From Anaerolineae bacterium (GTDB lineage Bacteria > Chloroflexota > Anaerolineae > UBA4142): a stretch of 6,823 bases of DNA. Where the stretch lies: assembly GCA_026417715.1 (NCBI GenBank), contig JAOACU010000155.1, positions 1 through 6,823 of the forward strand, given 5' to 3'. The position numbers were made by a program, and so were the translations under genes. Shown in pieces: positions 1-5,967 of the stretch. The notes beneath the pieces were generated by a model that was given only the letters and a program-made list of their open reading frames with translations, did no database searches and had not been told where the DNA came from. Within the stretch, counting starts at the first letter, position 1. Every line of letters begins with the position of its first letter.

Positions 1-100
1 ATCCAGAACCGGTAGTGCTACAAAAGTGATGCTGGTAAGGCAAACTGTCCCGCTGTGCCCTTCCTTCCGTCAGGGTGAACTCCGCGTCGCGCAAGATGGT

Positions 101-158
101 TTGAGAGATTCTTGCTCCGGCTTCGCTCAGCACCGCGAAAAACGCGCCTCAGAATGAC
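101..158 (+). repeat. Interspersed intergenic repeat, left copy
   Basis: This stretch begins TTGAGAGATTCTTGCTCCGG and ends CAGAATGACA. The first 30 bases match, with small indels, the complement of 6682-6712 at the other end of the window. Short intergenic elements of the form GAGAGATTCTTCGCTCC...CAGAATGACA are scattered through many genomes of uncultured bacteria; I recognise the type but not a named family. Bases 1-100 show no convincing gene, hairpin or terminator, and the stretch from 159 to 229 also holds nothing I can name. No terminator is visible after the antitoxin-like gene that ends at 230. Confidence 0.55.
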
Positions 159-229
159 ACTTTCAGCATTACTTGGATCACTACCCAAAACCAAACCGAG
201 ATTCCAAAATCGTGGTGCGGCTTTGGATT

Positions 230-532
230 TCATTTTGGCACAAGTCGCCCGTCTTCAGAGATCGCAATATCGGTTGTACGTCCGGCTTGGAAATCCGCGC
301 GCGCCTCACGTGCCATTTCGATCATCGCGCGCTGTGCTTGGGGTTGGGCGAACAGGGCATCCCATTTCTCCTCGCTCGCGCGAATAGTTTCTTCGGATTC
401 TAAATCACCAGCAGAAACAACCAGATTTTGCAAAAAGCGCGCAAAGTCAAGCAGTTCTGCAGCGCGCTCTGGAGGTAGCGAGCGTGCAATGGCAAGCAAC
501 GTTTGCTCGTACGTGGCTGTGCGTTCGTTCAT
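230..532 (-). CDS. Antitoxin-like 100-aa protein (DUF2281-like)
   Basis: This is a small, soluble, mostly helical, charged protein. Residues 5-36 contain an LPPERAAELLDFARFL helix typical of DUF2281-type antitoxins, where a short helix dimerises near a DNA-binding or toxin-binding region. Residues 50-90 carry a EEKWDALFAQPQAQRAMIEM segment followed by an AGRTTDIAI tail, a pattern I recall from hypothetical antitoxin-like proteins of Chloroflexota and cyanobacteria. The ATG at 532 is supported by a GAGGTGA Shine-Dalgarno that overlaps the TGA of the upstream DUF2283 gene (4-nt gap), so the two are probably translationally coupled. In such systems a toxin gene usually follows, but none is present downstream to the window edge. 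Function as an antitoxin is inference. Confidence 0.75.
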   Translation of the reverse strand: MNERTATYEQTLLAIARSLPPERAAELLDFARFLQNLVVSAGDLESEETIRASEEKWDALFAQPQAQRAMIEMAREARADFQAGRTTDIAISEDGRLVPK

Positions 533-536
533 TCTA

Positions 537-779
537 TCACCTCTTGGCGCTCAAGCCCTCTCGTTTGGACGCCTCGAAGATCGTGACACCCACAAGTTTT
601 CTTCCACGATAACGCAACAAGATACCGTCGTCACGCATCTTGCTTGCGGTCGCTTTCTGCGGACGTTCCAAACTGATGTATAGCACATCTGCCTCGTGGT
701 CATAATCCAACCAGAGGCGATGGGTAGTGCCAACCGTTAAGCGAATCGGGACATTATTGACCGAGTAGGCGATGTCCAA
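537..779 (-). CDS. DUF2283 family protein, TTG start
   Basis: Residues 22-72 fit DUF2283: a WLDYDHEADVLYISL strand pair, then DDGILLRYRGRKLVGVTIFEASKR. Members are small beta-rich proteins of unknown biochemical role that are common in toxin-antitoxin-like pairs. The reading frame starts at TTG, preceded by AGGAG with 7-nt spacing, and no ATG or GTG lies in frame before the conserved core. Family members I recall begin close to the DYD motif. The first 15 residues here (MDIAYSVNNVPIRLT) instead resemble the start of a separate small nuclease-like family often found beside DUF2283, so the gene may be a fusion left by a deletion. It shares a promoter with the antitoxin-like gene that follows. 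The domain call is firm; the role is unknown. Confidence 0.82.
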   Translation of the reverse strand: MDIAYSVNNVPIRLTVGTTHRLWLDYDHEADVLYISLERPQKATASKMRDDGILLRYRGRKLVGVTIFEASKREGLSAKR

Positions 780-786
780 TGTGGTG

Positions 787-791
787 CTCCT
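787..791 (-). promoter_or_regulatory. Shine-Dalgarno deciding the TTG start of the DUF2283 gene
   Basis: AGGAG on the minus strand lies seven bases before TTG at 779. It is the only well-placed ribosome binding site near the 5' end of this frame, and it favours the TTG over any internal start. Confidence 0.6.
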
Positions 792-810
792 GTGTTTCTC
801 TTGCGTTCTT

Positions 811-839
811 ATTTTACCACAGACCTGAGGTCACGCCAA
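811..839 (-). promoter_or_regulatory. Promoter of the DUF2283/antitoxin-like pair with spacer palindrome
   Basis: On the minus strand this reads TTGGCG (834-839), a 17-base spacer, then TAAAAT (811-816). That gives a start point near 804 and a leader of about 25 bases. The spacer contains a perfect 11-bp palindrome, GACCT-C-AGGTC, at 822-832. A protein bound there would block RNA polymerase, the usual arrangement for antitoxin autoregulation. The -35 box is only a few bases beyond the stop codon of the VOC gene. No terminator separates the two, so read-through is also possible. Confidence 0.55.
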
Positions 840-846
840 GTGTCTG

Positions 847-1689
847 TTACACCAACCGAATCCTTGCCCCACACGCAAATTCAGGTGCGATCAAAAAACC
901 ACCCGCATCTTCCACCAATTCGATGCCACGCTGTTTGAGTTCGTGCCGATCACGTCCGACACCTTCCACATCGAGCGTCAGCGCGTACAACCCTTCACCG
1001 CGCCGCGCCAGTTGATCCGCGAGCGCGTTGCCACGCCGCATCGGTTGCGCGAGGACAATCGTGCCCCACTCGCGCGTCAAGCGATAGCCGGTCACATCGC
1101 CCGTAACATTTTTCACCCGAATCGGTTCAGCATCGAGAAGCGCGCTGTACGTTTGACTCGCGCGCTCGGCGTGTTTCACCGCGACCACAACTTGATGCAC
1201 ACGCGCGCGACCGCCTAGCCCTTGCGTCGCAGGTTCGATGCGGAGCGCGCGCGGCGTATCGTCTTGAATCAGAAACGGCAACAGTCCCACCGGCGAATCA
1301 TCGCACAACGCAATGTGCCATTCGACACGCTGTCCATCGGGACGCACGCGCGCACCCGCCGATGGCTCACCCACGCGCAGCGCGCGTTGCCGCAATCGCG
1401 TGACATCGTTCGCGAGATCATTCGACGCGAGCACAAAGCCGCCGAATCCTTCGCCCGCGCGCAGTTTGGTGACTGCCGCGCCCCAAAACGTTTTTGCCGC
1501 GCGCGTCGCGTCCTTGAACGCAACGAGTTCGATGTACGTCCCGTCGGCGAGCGCGATGAGCGCGTTGTGACTGCCGAACGCCGGATGTTCGCCCCCCACG
1601 CGCACGTCGAATCCCAAACGACGATACGTTTCGATAGCAGTGTCCAAGTGGTTGACCAGCACGATGAAATGATCGAAACCTGTGATCAT
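847..1689 (-). CDS. VOC superfamily (glyoxalase-like) protein, two modules
   Basis: This is a 280-aa soluble protein of the vicinal oxygen chelate fold. The N-terminal module starts with GFDHFIVLVNHLDTAIETY (residues 4-22), the classic first strand and helix with the metal-type histidine at position 7. It is followed by a GGEHPAFGSHNALIALADG stretch and YIELV, whose Glu54 sits where many VOC enzymes carry a metal ligand. A second module begins at about 163 with VHQVVVAVKHAERASQTY and closes with GGFLIAPEFACGARIRLV. The pattern is closest to the Glyoxalase_3 (PF13468-like) group, whose substrates are mostly unknown. The ATG overlaps the stop of the upstream LCP-like gene as ATGA, with GAGGAGGGG just before it, so translation is coupled. 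The fold is sure; the reaction and substrate cannot be told. Confidence 0.85.
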   Translation of the reverse strand: MITGFDHFIVLVNHLDTAIETYRRLGFDVRVGGEHPAFGSHNALIALADGTYIELVAFKDATRAAKTFWGAAVTKLRAGEGFGGFVLASNDLANDVTRLRQRALRVGEPSAGARVRPDGQRVEWHIALCDDSPVGLLPFLIQDDTPRALRIEPATQGLGGRARVHQVVVAVKHAERASQTYSALLDAEPIRVKNVTGDVTGYRLTREWGTIVLAQPMRRGNALADQLARRGEGLYALTLDVEGVGRDRHELKQRGIELVEDAGGFLIAPEFACGARIRLV

Positions 1690-3095
1690 TTCCCCTCCTC
1701 GTGGGTGCGCGCGGGCGCGCGCAAATCGAGTAGCGTCTCACGAACCAACGTGCGCACCGATGTCCAATAGCCGGTGACCAAATCGCCATACGGATTCGCG
1801 TTGAGTGGCACTGCCATCGCCAGCGTGATGTACACACCCGCTTCGATGTCTTTTTGCGTGATGGGATTTTCCGCCGCATTCGCGTTGACCCATTGCACAC
1901 CACCATCGCCGTGCGCGGCATCCACGATGTACAACGAACGATTGATTTTGGGGAATGTGAGTTCGCGTGTGAACGTCGCATTGGTCGTATGAGTGATCGT
2001 TTGCACCACCAGCGCGAGCGGATCGAAATCGCAAACGATGTTGCCGGTCAAAAATTCACCGGTGATGAACGCCGCGCTCTTGAGCCAGAACGCGCGCTGT
2101 GTGTATTTTTCGCCGAGCGCGCGAAGCAATCCTTCAAAAACCAACGCTTTGCGTGCATTGTGTTCGATTTCTTTGGGATATTCGCCTTCTGCCACTGGAA
2201 CAGTTTTGATGAACTGAAGCACCTGGCGTCCGTTGAGTTTTTGTTCACCTTGCGCAAAGTGTCCGCCAGGATATTTCACCCCATCGAGATAAAACGGATG
2301 CACGTCGAACGCGATCGGCACGTTGACGACAACGCCATCGAACACATGGTCAATCAAGCGTTGCAAGACCGCGTCGCGAAAGACGATTTGATAATCCACC
2401 GCCAAGCCGGTCGCGTTTTCGATCATTCGACGTTGCAGATGAAACCCACCGACGTTGTACGCATTATCCATTCGCAGTGCGGGCGGCTTGCCACCACGTT
2501 TGATGACCTCACGTTCGATTTCGGGCGCGCGAATATCGTGAGTGAACGAAATCACATCGGCTTGATGCGTACGCGTATCGTACGAAATGAGTGTGTGCGA
2601 ACCGATGAGCGCGCGCTCGGTCACCGGTGGCTCGTGCGTCTCGCCATAGCCGAACAAGAGAATGTTGATGCGCCCTTCGTTCAGCGCGCGATCAACGCGT
2701 TTGTAGAATTCGGGATCACGTCGCGCAGTGTCGGCACGACGACGTTGGGCTTCGCGTGCGAGCGGTGCAATGAGCGCATCGAACAACGAATCGTGTATCG
2801 GCGCGCTGACGGTGTGCAGGTCAGGAGTGCTGGGCGCGCGCGGCGCGGCACGCGCAATCGCAAAGGTTTGGGGTGTCGGTAGTATCAGCCGAGCCGAGTC
2901 AAGCGTGAGGTCGTGATCGTTGTAGCGTTCGGGTTGGAAACTCAGCGCAACGCTGGCAACGAACAGGATGCCGAATAACCCGGTCAAGCACGCGCGCGAT
3001 ATGTCGTGACGGCGTAACCACGCGCGCGTAACGCGTGCACGACGCGCGGGAACGCGCGCGAGGACGCGCGGCAACAAACGAATCTGCGATGACAT
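1686..3095 (-). CDS. Divergent LytR-CpsA-Psr (LCP) family membrane protein
   Basis: This is a 469-aa protein with an arginine-rich cytoplasmic start (ten Arg in the first 34 residues) and one transmembrane helix at about 36-53. The rest is presumably outside the membrane. Residues 143-300 follow the LCP order: INILLFG, a conserved strand TLISYDTRTHQADVISF, DNAYNVGGFHLQRRMIENATGLAVDYQIVF, a DGVVVNVP motif, and LNGRQVLQFIKT. LCP enzymes move undecaprenyl-linked polymers (teichoic acid, capsule, arabinogalactan) onto peptidoglycan. The arginines that normally hold the pyrophosphate (R in the R-S-D-T motif, PRD, and the R-x-R after the last helix) are mostly absent here: the matching places read RALIGSHTL, FTHDIRAP and FIKTVP. 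It may be a different transferase or a non-catalytic relative. The 330-469 tail matches nothing I know. It is the first gene of a coupled pair with the VOC gene. Confidence 0.72.
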   Translation of the reverse strand: MSSQIRLLPRVLARVPARRARVTRAWLRRHDISRACLTGLFGILFVASVALSFQPERYNDHDLTLDSARLILPTPQTFAIARAAPRAPSTPDLHTVSAPIHDSLFDALIAPLAREAQRRRADTARRDPEFYKRVDRALNEGRINILLFGYGETHEPPVTERALIGSHTLISYDTRTHQADVISFTHDIRAPEIEREVIKRGGKPPALRMDNAYNVGGFHLQRRMIENATGLAVDYQIVFRDAVLQRLIDHVFDGVVVNVPIAFDVHPFYLDGVKYPGGHFAQGEQKLNGRQVLQFIKTVPVAEGEYPKEIEHNARKALVFEGLLRALGEKYTQRAFWLKSAAFITGEFLTGNIVCDFDPLALVVQTITHTTNATFTRELTFPKINRSLYIVDAAHGDGGVQWVNANAAENPITQKDIEAGVYITLAMAVPLNANPYGDLVTGYWTSVRTLVRETLLDLRAPARTHEEGK

Positions 3096-3104
3096 CGTTG
3101 CCCT

Positions 3105-3133
3105 ATTTTAGCGAGTTTGGAGTTAGAGGGCAA
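3105..3133 (-). promoter_or_regulatory. Promoter of the LCP-VOC pair, possibly leaderless
   Basis: The minus strand reads TTGCCC (3128-3133), 17 bases, TAAAAT (3105-3110). Only nine bases separate the -10 box from the ATG at 3095, so transcription would start within a few bases of the start codon. The AGGG after the -10 could serve as a ribosome site only if transcription began further upstream. The -35 hexamer and the spacing are identical to those of the tRNA promoter at 6606-6634. No other in-frame ATG lies within the first 200 codons. Confidence 0.45.
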
Positions 3134-3143
3134 ATCGGAGAAC

Positions 3144-3177
3144 AAAAAATCGAGCGGGCGGTTTTGCCGCCCGCTCG
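3144..3177 (-). terminator. Intrinsic terminator of the FeS/NrfD operon
   Basis: There is a perfect 11-bp GC-rich stem (arms 3151-3161 and 3167-3177) with a five-base loop. On the minus strand it is followed by A and six T residues (3144-3149). It begins one base after the stop codon of the NrfD-like gene, so it closes that operon and insulates it from the LCP gene. Confidence 0.93.
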
Positions 3178-3178
3178 A

Positions 3179-4744
3179 CTAATGTTGACTGGTGACGCGC
3201 GCAGGTGCGTGTTCAGGGAACAGTGGTAGGAATTTCGCGGCGAGCCCAAACGCAACGACGCCGAGACTGACCAACGTTAACGTGATGATGATTTCGTTGA
3301 TGGAGGGAATGTACACCGCGCCGCCCTGCGCGTACTGCCACCAACCCAACAGCGTTGTGTTCAAGCGATTGAACACCACACCGAAAACAATCAAACCGCC
3401 ACTTAAGAACACCCAGCCCGGTCGCGCGCGCACGCGCTGGAACGCCAGCAACATCATCGGCGCGACAAAGCCGATGAGAATCTCGATCCAGAAAATCGTC
3501 GCGTGGAAACCGGGTTGGAACGCGTAACCGATGGCGCCGCGCGCGATCAGTTCGATGAATCGCGCAACGAGATAGATTGCAATGACCAACGATGCGACGC
3601 GTCCCAGTCCTGCTAGCAAATCGTGTTCCAACGCGCGACCCAGCGCGCGCGCACTCAAGTTCGATTCAACAATCGTCATCCCCAAGCCCACGTCGATTGC
3701 ACTGACGAAGAAGAACACGGGCATCCACGCCGAGTACCACAGGGGATTGATTTTGCTCGGCGCAATCAGAAAGAGTGAACCGAGCGACGATTGATGCAAC
3801 GTGGAAAGACACATTCCCAAAATCACCAGTGGGAGCGTGATGGCGCGGAGAGTTTTCAGTGCACGTTGCGCGCGCAGTTTTTCAAAAACGACCGGCGAAA
3901 ATTCCAACATCAACACGATGGTGTAAAGCAACACGCACCACGCCACTTCGAGCATCGGCGAGTGAATGTTCCACATAAAGATCGGATGCCAGATGTTGTA
4001 CCAACGTCCCAAATCGTACAGCAAGCCAACGATGACGAGCAAGTAGCCGAGGAGCGCGGTGAGAATCGCAGGACGCACAATCGGCTCATAGCGTTTGATG
4101 TTGAACACGTGCACTGTGCCTGCGATGACGAAACCACCTGCGGCGAGTGCGACGCCACTCACCACATCAAAACCGATCCACAAGCCCCAAGGGAACTCGT
4201 CAGACAAGTTGGTGACATACGCCAAGCCGAAGAAGAATCGGGTAATCGTGATGCCAATCGCCGAGAGCCACAGAATCGCAAGGAAAAGCGCGATGAGCGT
4301 ACCGCGCGGTGTGAGTGTGGGCAAACGTTGCAAGATCGGTGCGCGTTCGGTGAGTGGACGACGTGCGCGCGTCGCGCTGGGATTGAGTTTGCGTTCCAAC
4401 CACGCGCCGACAAGATACAACAACACGAGCGGCGCGACGACACGCAGGAGAAACATATACGCCAGCACGACCACATCGCGCACGAGCATCATCAACTCGA
4501 TGAATTGATTCGTCACCAGCGCGTAGCCGATAATGCCGATAAGCGCGACAGTGACCAGCGCAAGCGCGGCAACAGCAATCGGATGCACATCGAAAGGCAT
4601 TCGGACGCGTGCGCGCGTGATTTCGGGTTGTGGTTCAAGACGACGTTTGAGCGGATAGAGAATGCCAAAGATCAGAATGAATGGCGCGGCAACCACAACC
4701 AAGCCAACGAAAAGTATGAGTAGAAATTGAAGTGTGGGTGACAT
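3179..4744 (-). CDS. NrfD/HybB-like quinone-interacting membrane subunit with N-terminal extension
   Basis: This 521-aa polytopic membrane protein has a core (about 145-510) that matches the PsrC/NrfD/HybB family. Family signatures are NLSDEFPWGLWIGFD (179-193), HVFN..RYEPIVRPA (212-226), LHQSSLGSL (316-324) and NPLWYSAWMPVFFFVSA (333-349). They align with E. coli HybB, the hydrogenase-2 subunit that passes electrons to quinone without haem. HybB is about 390 aa; this protein has an extra 140 residues at its N terminus with three predicted helices (about 6-32, 56-79, 87-116). The third helix repeats a motif shared with the two small proteins at the start of the operon, and the first is a degenerate copy. 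The ATG is fixed by AGGAGAGG five bases upstream. It follows the ferredoxin-like gene after a 120-nt repeat-filled gap and ends at a strong terminator. No catalytic subunit is adjacent. Confidence 0.92.
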   Translation of the reverse strand: MSPTLQFLLILFVGLVVVAAPFILIFGILYPLKRRLEPQPEITRARVRMPFDVHPIAVAALALVTVALIGIIGYALVTNQFIELMMLVRDVVVLAYMFLLRVVAPLVLLYLVGAWLERKLNPSATRARRPLTERAPILQRLPTLTPRGTLIALFLAILWLSAIGITITRFFFGLAYVTNLSDEFPWGLWIGFDVVSGVALAAGGFVIAGTVHVFNIKRYEPIVRPAILTALLGYLLVIVGLLYDLGRWYNIWHPIFMWNIHSPMLEVAWCVLLYTIVLMLEFSPVVFEKLRAQRALKTLRAITLPLVILGMCLSTLHQSSLGSLFLIAPSKINPLWYSAWMPVFFFVSAIDVGLGMTIVESNLSARALGRALEHDLLAGLGRVASLVIAIYLVARFIELIARGAIGYAFQPGFHATIFWIEILIGFVAPMMLLAFQRVRARPGWVFLSGGLIVFGVVFNRLNTTLLGWWQYAQGGAVYIPSINEIIITLTLVSLGVVAFGLAAKFLPLFPEHAPARVTSQH

Positions 4745-4758
4745 TGTTTCCTCTCCTG

Positions 4759-4863
4759 AGATGACCGATGACGGAAGACGGATGACCGATTCTCGATTGC
4801 CGATTTTCGATTGCCGATTGCATTCTCAATCCAAAATCGCAAATCGAAAATCTAAAATTACGC
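4759..4863 (-). repeat. Period-7 repeat array in the ferredoxin-NrfD gap
   Basis: The whole stretch divides into 15 consecutive heptamers. On the plus strand bases 4759-4821 give units such as cgatgac, ggatgac, cgattct, cgattgc (three times) and cgatttt. From 4822 the units switch to atccaaa, atcgcaa, atcgaaa, atctaaa, which is the opposite orientation of the same GATT/AATC core. The two halves can pair: GATTTTCGATT and AATCGAAAATC are perfect complements over 11 bases. The array lies between the stop of the ferredoxin-like gene and the Shine-Dalgarno of the NrfD-like gene. Heptamer arrays of this kind recall the STRR repeats of filamentous cyanobacteria. Confidence 0.8.
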
Positions 4864-4864
4864 G

Positions 4865-5743
4865 TCATTCGTCCTTCGTCTTATCGTGTTCGTGGCGATG
4901 CGTCCACCACGCGATTCCACTCAGCAAGCCCATCATTCCAAAGAACGCCCAAGGCACTTTGGTTTGCGCTTCCCAGGTGAGTTGCGGCAACGAAATTTCC
5001 GGCAAGTCCACACGAAAACCGAGTGCCTCGAACGATGTGCCGGCGATGTATAGCATCGTCGTTCCGCCGACTTCTTTTTCACCGTAAACGTGGTTGACGT
5101 ACTTGGTGGGATTTTCGCGGATGCGCGCGTGCGCGAGTTTCAGTAATTCGTCGCGGTCACCGTAGATGAGGGCTTGTTGCGGACACGCGGATACGCACGC
5201 GGGCTTGTCGCGTTTTTTGTTCGCCGTACAGTTCTGCGCGCATTTGTTGATCTTGGGATTGGCAGAATCCCAGTTGTACTTGGGAATGCCGAACGGACAG
5301 GCAATCATACAATAGCGACAACCGATGCACACGTTCTCGTCGTAGGTCACACAGCCATTTTCTTGCTTGACCAGCGCGCCGACAGGACACGCGGACACGC
5401 ACGCGGGGTCTTCGCAGTGCATACATTGTCGTTTGACGGGTCGAATTTCCGGTGTATCGGCTTTGCGCGAGATGTTGCAAAAATCAACGATGGTCAGCGT
5501 GGTTGCCGAGAGTGCGACTGGGCGATCGTCGGGCAAGCCGTTGGCTTGCTTGCACGCAATCTGGCACGATTTGCACCCCACGCATTTCGTCGTATCAATC
5601 AACACACCTTTGGAATGACGGGGACCAACGGGAATGGCAGAGCGTCGCGGAGACATGAGCGGTGGTGCCATCGTGGCACCTACACCTAGCGTTGCGGTGC
5701 TTATGCCCAAGAGTTTGAGAAAGTCGCGACGAGATAATTTCAT
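4865..5743 (-). CDS. HybA-like ferredoxin subunit, four [4Fe-4S] clusters, Tat-exported
   Basis: This is a 292-aa electron-transfer subunit. It opens with a twin-arginine signal, SRRDFLK at 4-10 followed by a hydrophobic stretch to about 30, so it should be exported folded. Sixteen cysteines form four ferredoxin-type groups: C54-C57-C60-C64, C107-C110-C115-C119, C139-C142-C145-C149 and C168-C172-C183-C187, with the usual CP ends. A C-terminal helix (about 264-281, VPWAFFGMMGLLSGIAWW) would anchor it. This plan matches HybA of hydrogenase-2 and the related subunits of DMSO-reductase-type enzymes, which wire a catalytic subunit to an NrfD-type quinone subunit. The next gene encodes exactly that partner. 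The ATG has AAGGAGGT five bases upstream. A 7-bp repeat array separates it from the preceding microprotein gene. Confidence 0.94.
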   Translation of the reverse strand: MKLSRRDFLKLLGISTATLGVGATMAPPLMSPRRSAIPVGPRHSKGVLIDTTKCVGCKSCQIACKQANGLPDDRPVALSATTLTIVDFCNISRKADTPEIRPVKRQCMHCEDPACVSACPVGALVKQENGCVTYDENVCIGCRYCMIACPFGIPKYNWDSANPKINKCAQNCTANKKRDKPACVSACPQQALIYGDRDELLKLAHARIRENPTKYVNHVYGEKEVGGTTMLYIAGTSFEALGFRVDLPEISLPQLTWEAQTKVPWAFFGMMGLLSGIAWWTHRHEHDKTKDE

Positions 5744-5756
5744 TGTGACCTCCTTG

Positions 5757-5805
5757 AGAGATTGGAGATTGGAGATTGGAGATTAGGGATTGGAGATTAG
5801 AGATT
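5757..5805 (-). repeat. Seven tandem 7-bp repeats before the ferredoxin gene
   Basis: There are seven head-to-tail heptamers; on the minus strand the consensus is AATCTCC, with AATCTCT at both ends and one AATCCCT. Four units are identical. The array runs from inside the last codons of the 51-aa microprotein, where it supplies the stop codon, to the edge of the AAGGAGG ribosome site of the ferredoxin-like gene. It is a polypyrimidine run on the sense strand and so is expected to be unstructured in the mRNA. Confidence 0.92.
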
Positions 5806-5952
5806 GATTATCGAGAAAGTGCGCGCAGTGCTGATTGTTGCCGGACGATGCAAGGCGCGTTCGATGACCACGCCAAGTAGATAGGTGACCAGAATCGGTA
5901 ATCCAATCCGCGTGAAGAAAAAGAAAGCGATGAACAGGAGATCGGTCAACAT
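5797..5952 (-). CDS. 51-aa single-helix membrane microprotein
   Basis: The frame starts at ATG 5952, with AGGAGG six bases before it, and stops at TAA 5797-5799. The product begins MLTDLLFIAFFFFTRIG and continues LPILVTYLLGVVIERAL, then a short polar tail of about 17 residues. It has one hydrophobic helix at about 4-30 with charged residues after it. The sequence around RIGLPILV...GVVIERAL lines up without gaps with the helix of the 127-aa protein encoded 15 bases upstream and with residues 97-120 of the NrfD-like protein. The strong ribosome site, the tight spacing and this similarity argue for a real gene, probably an accessory subunit of the membrane complex. Its last codons lie inside the heptamer array, so its C terminus may vary between strains. 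No known family recognised. Confidence 0.78.
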   Translation of the reverse strand: MLTDLLFIAFFFFTRIGLPILVTYLLGVVIERALHRPATISTARTFSIINL

Positions 5953-5967
5953 CTCGCGCCTCCTTTT

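Noticed and set aside
131..147. CGCG-A5-CGCG as a terminator for the antitoxin-like operon
   Set aside because: The 4-bp stem is too short and no T-run follows on the minus strand.
18..233. 71-codon open frame on the minus strand, possibly the missing toxin
   Set aside because: It overlaps the end of the antitoxin-like gene only at the last bases, runs through the interspersed repeat, has no Shine-Dalgarno and resembles no toxin.
1700..1725. Dense GCGCGC runs as a special signal
   Set aside because: The same runs occur throughout all coding regions here and reflect CGC-GCG codon use of the genome, not a local element.
1222..1770. 182-codon open frame on the plus strand
   Set aside because: It is antisense to the VOC gene and the end of the LCP-like gene, arginine-rich and without domain features.
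1854..2882. 342-codon open frame on the plus strand
   Set aside because: It lies wholly opposite the LCP-like gene. Its product is a low-complexity mix of R, H, E and F without motifs, and no ribosome site precedes it.
3791..4723. 310-codon open frame on the plus strand
   Set aside because: It is the complement of the NrfD-like gene; the polar, H- and R-rich product is what the reverse of a membrane protein gene gives.
5757..5805. Possible CRISPR array
   Set aside because: The units are 7 bp with no spacers, so this is a simple tandem repeat.
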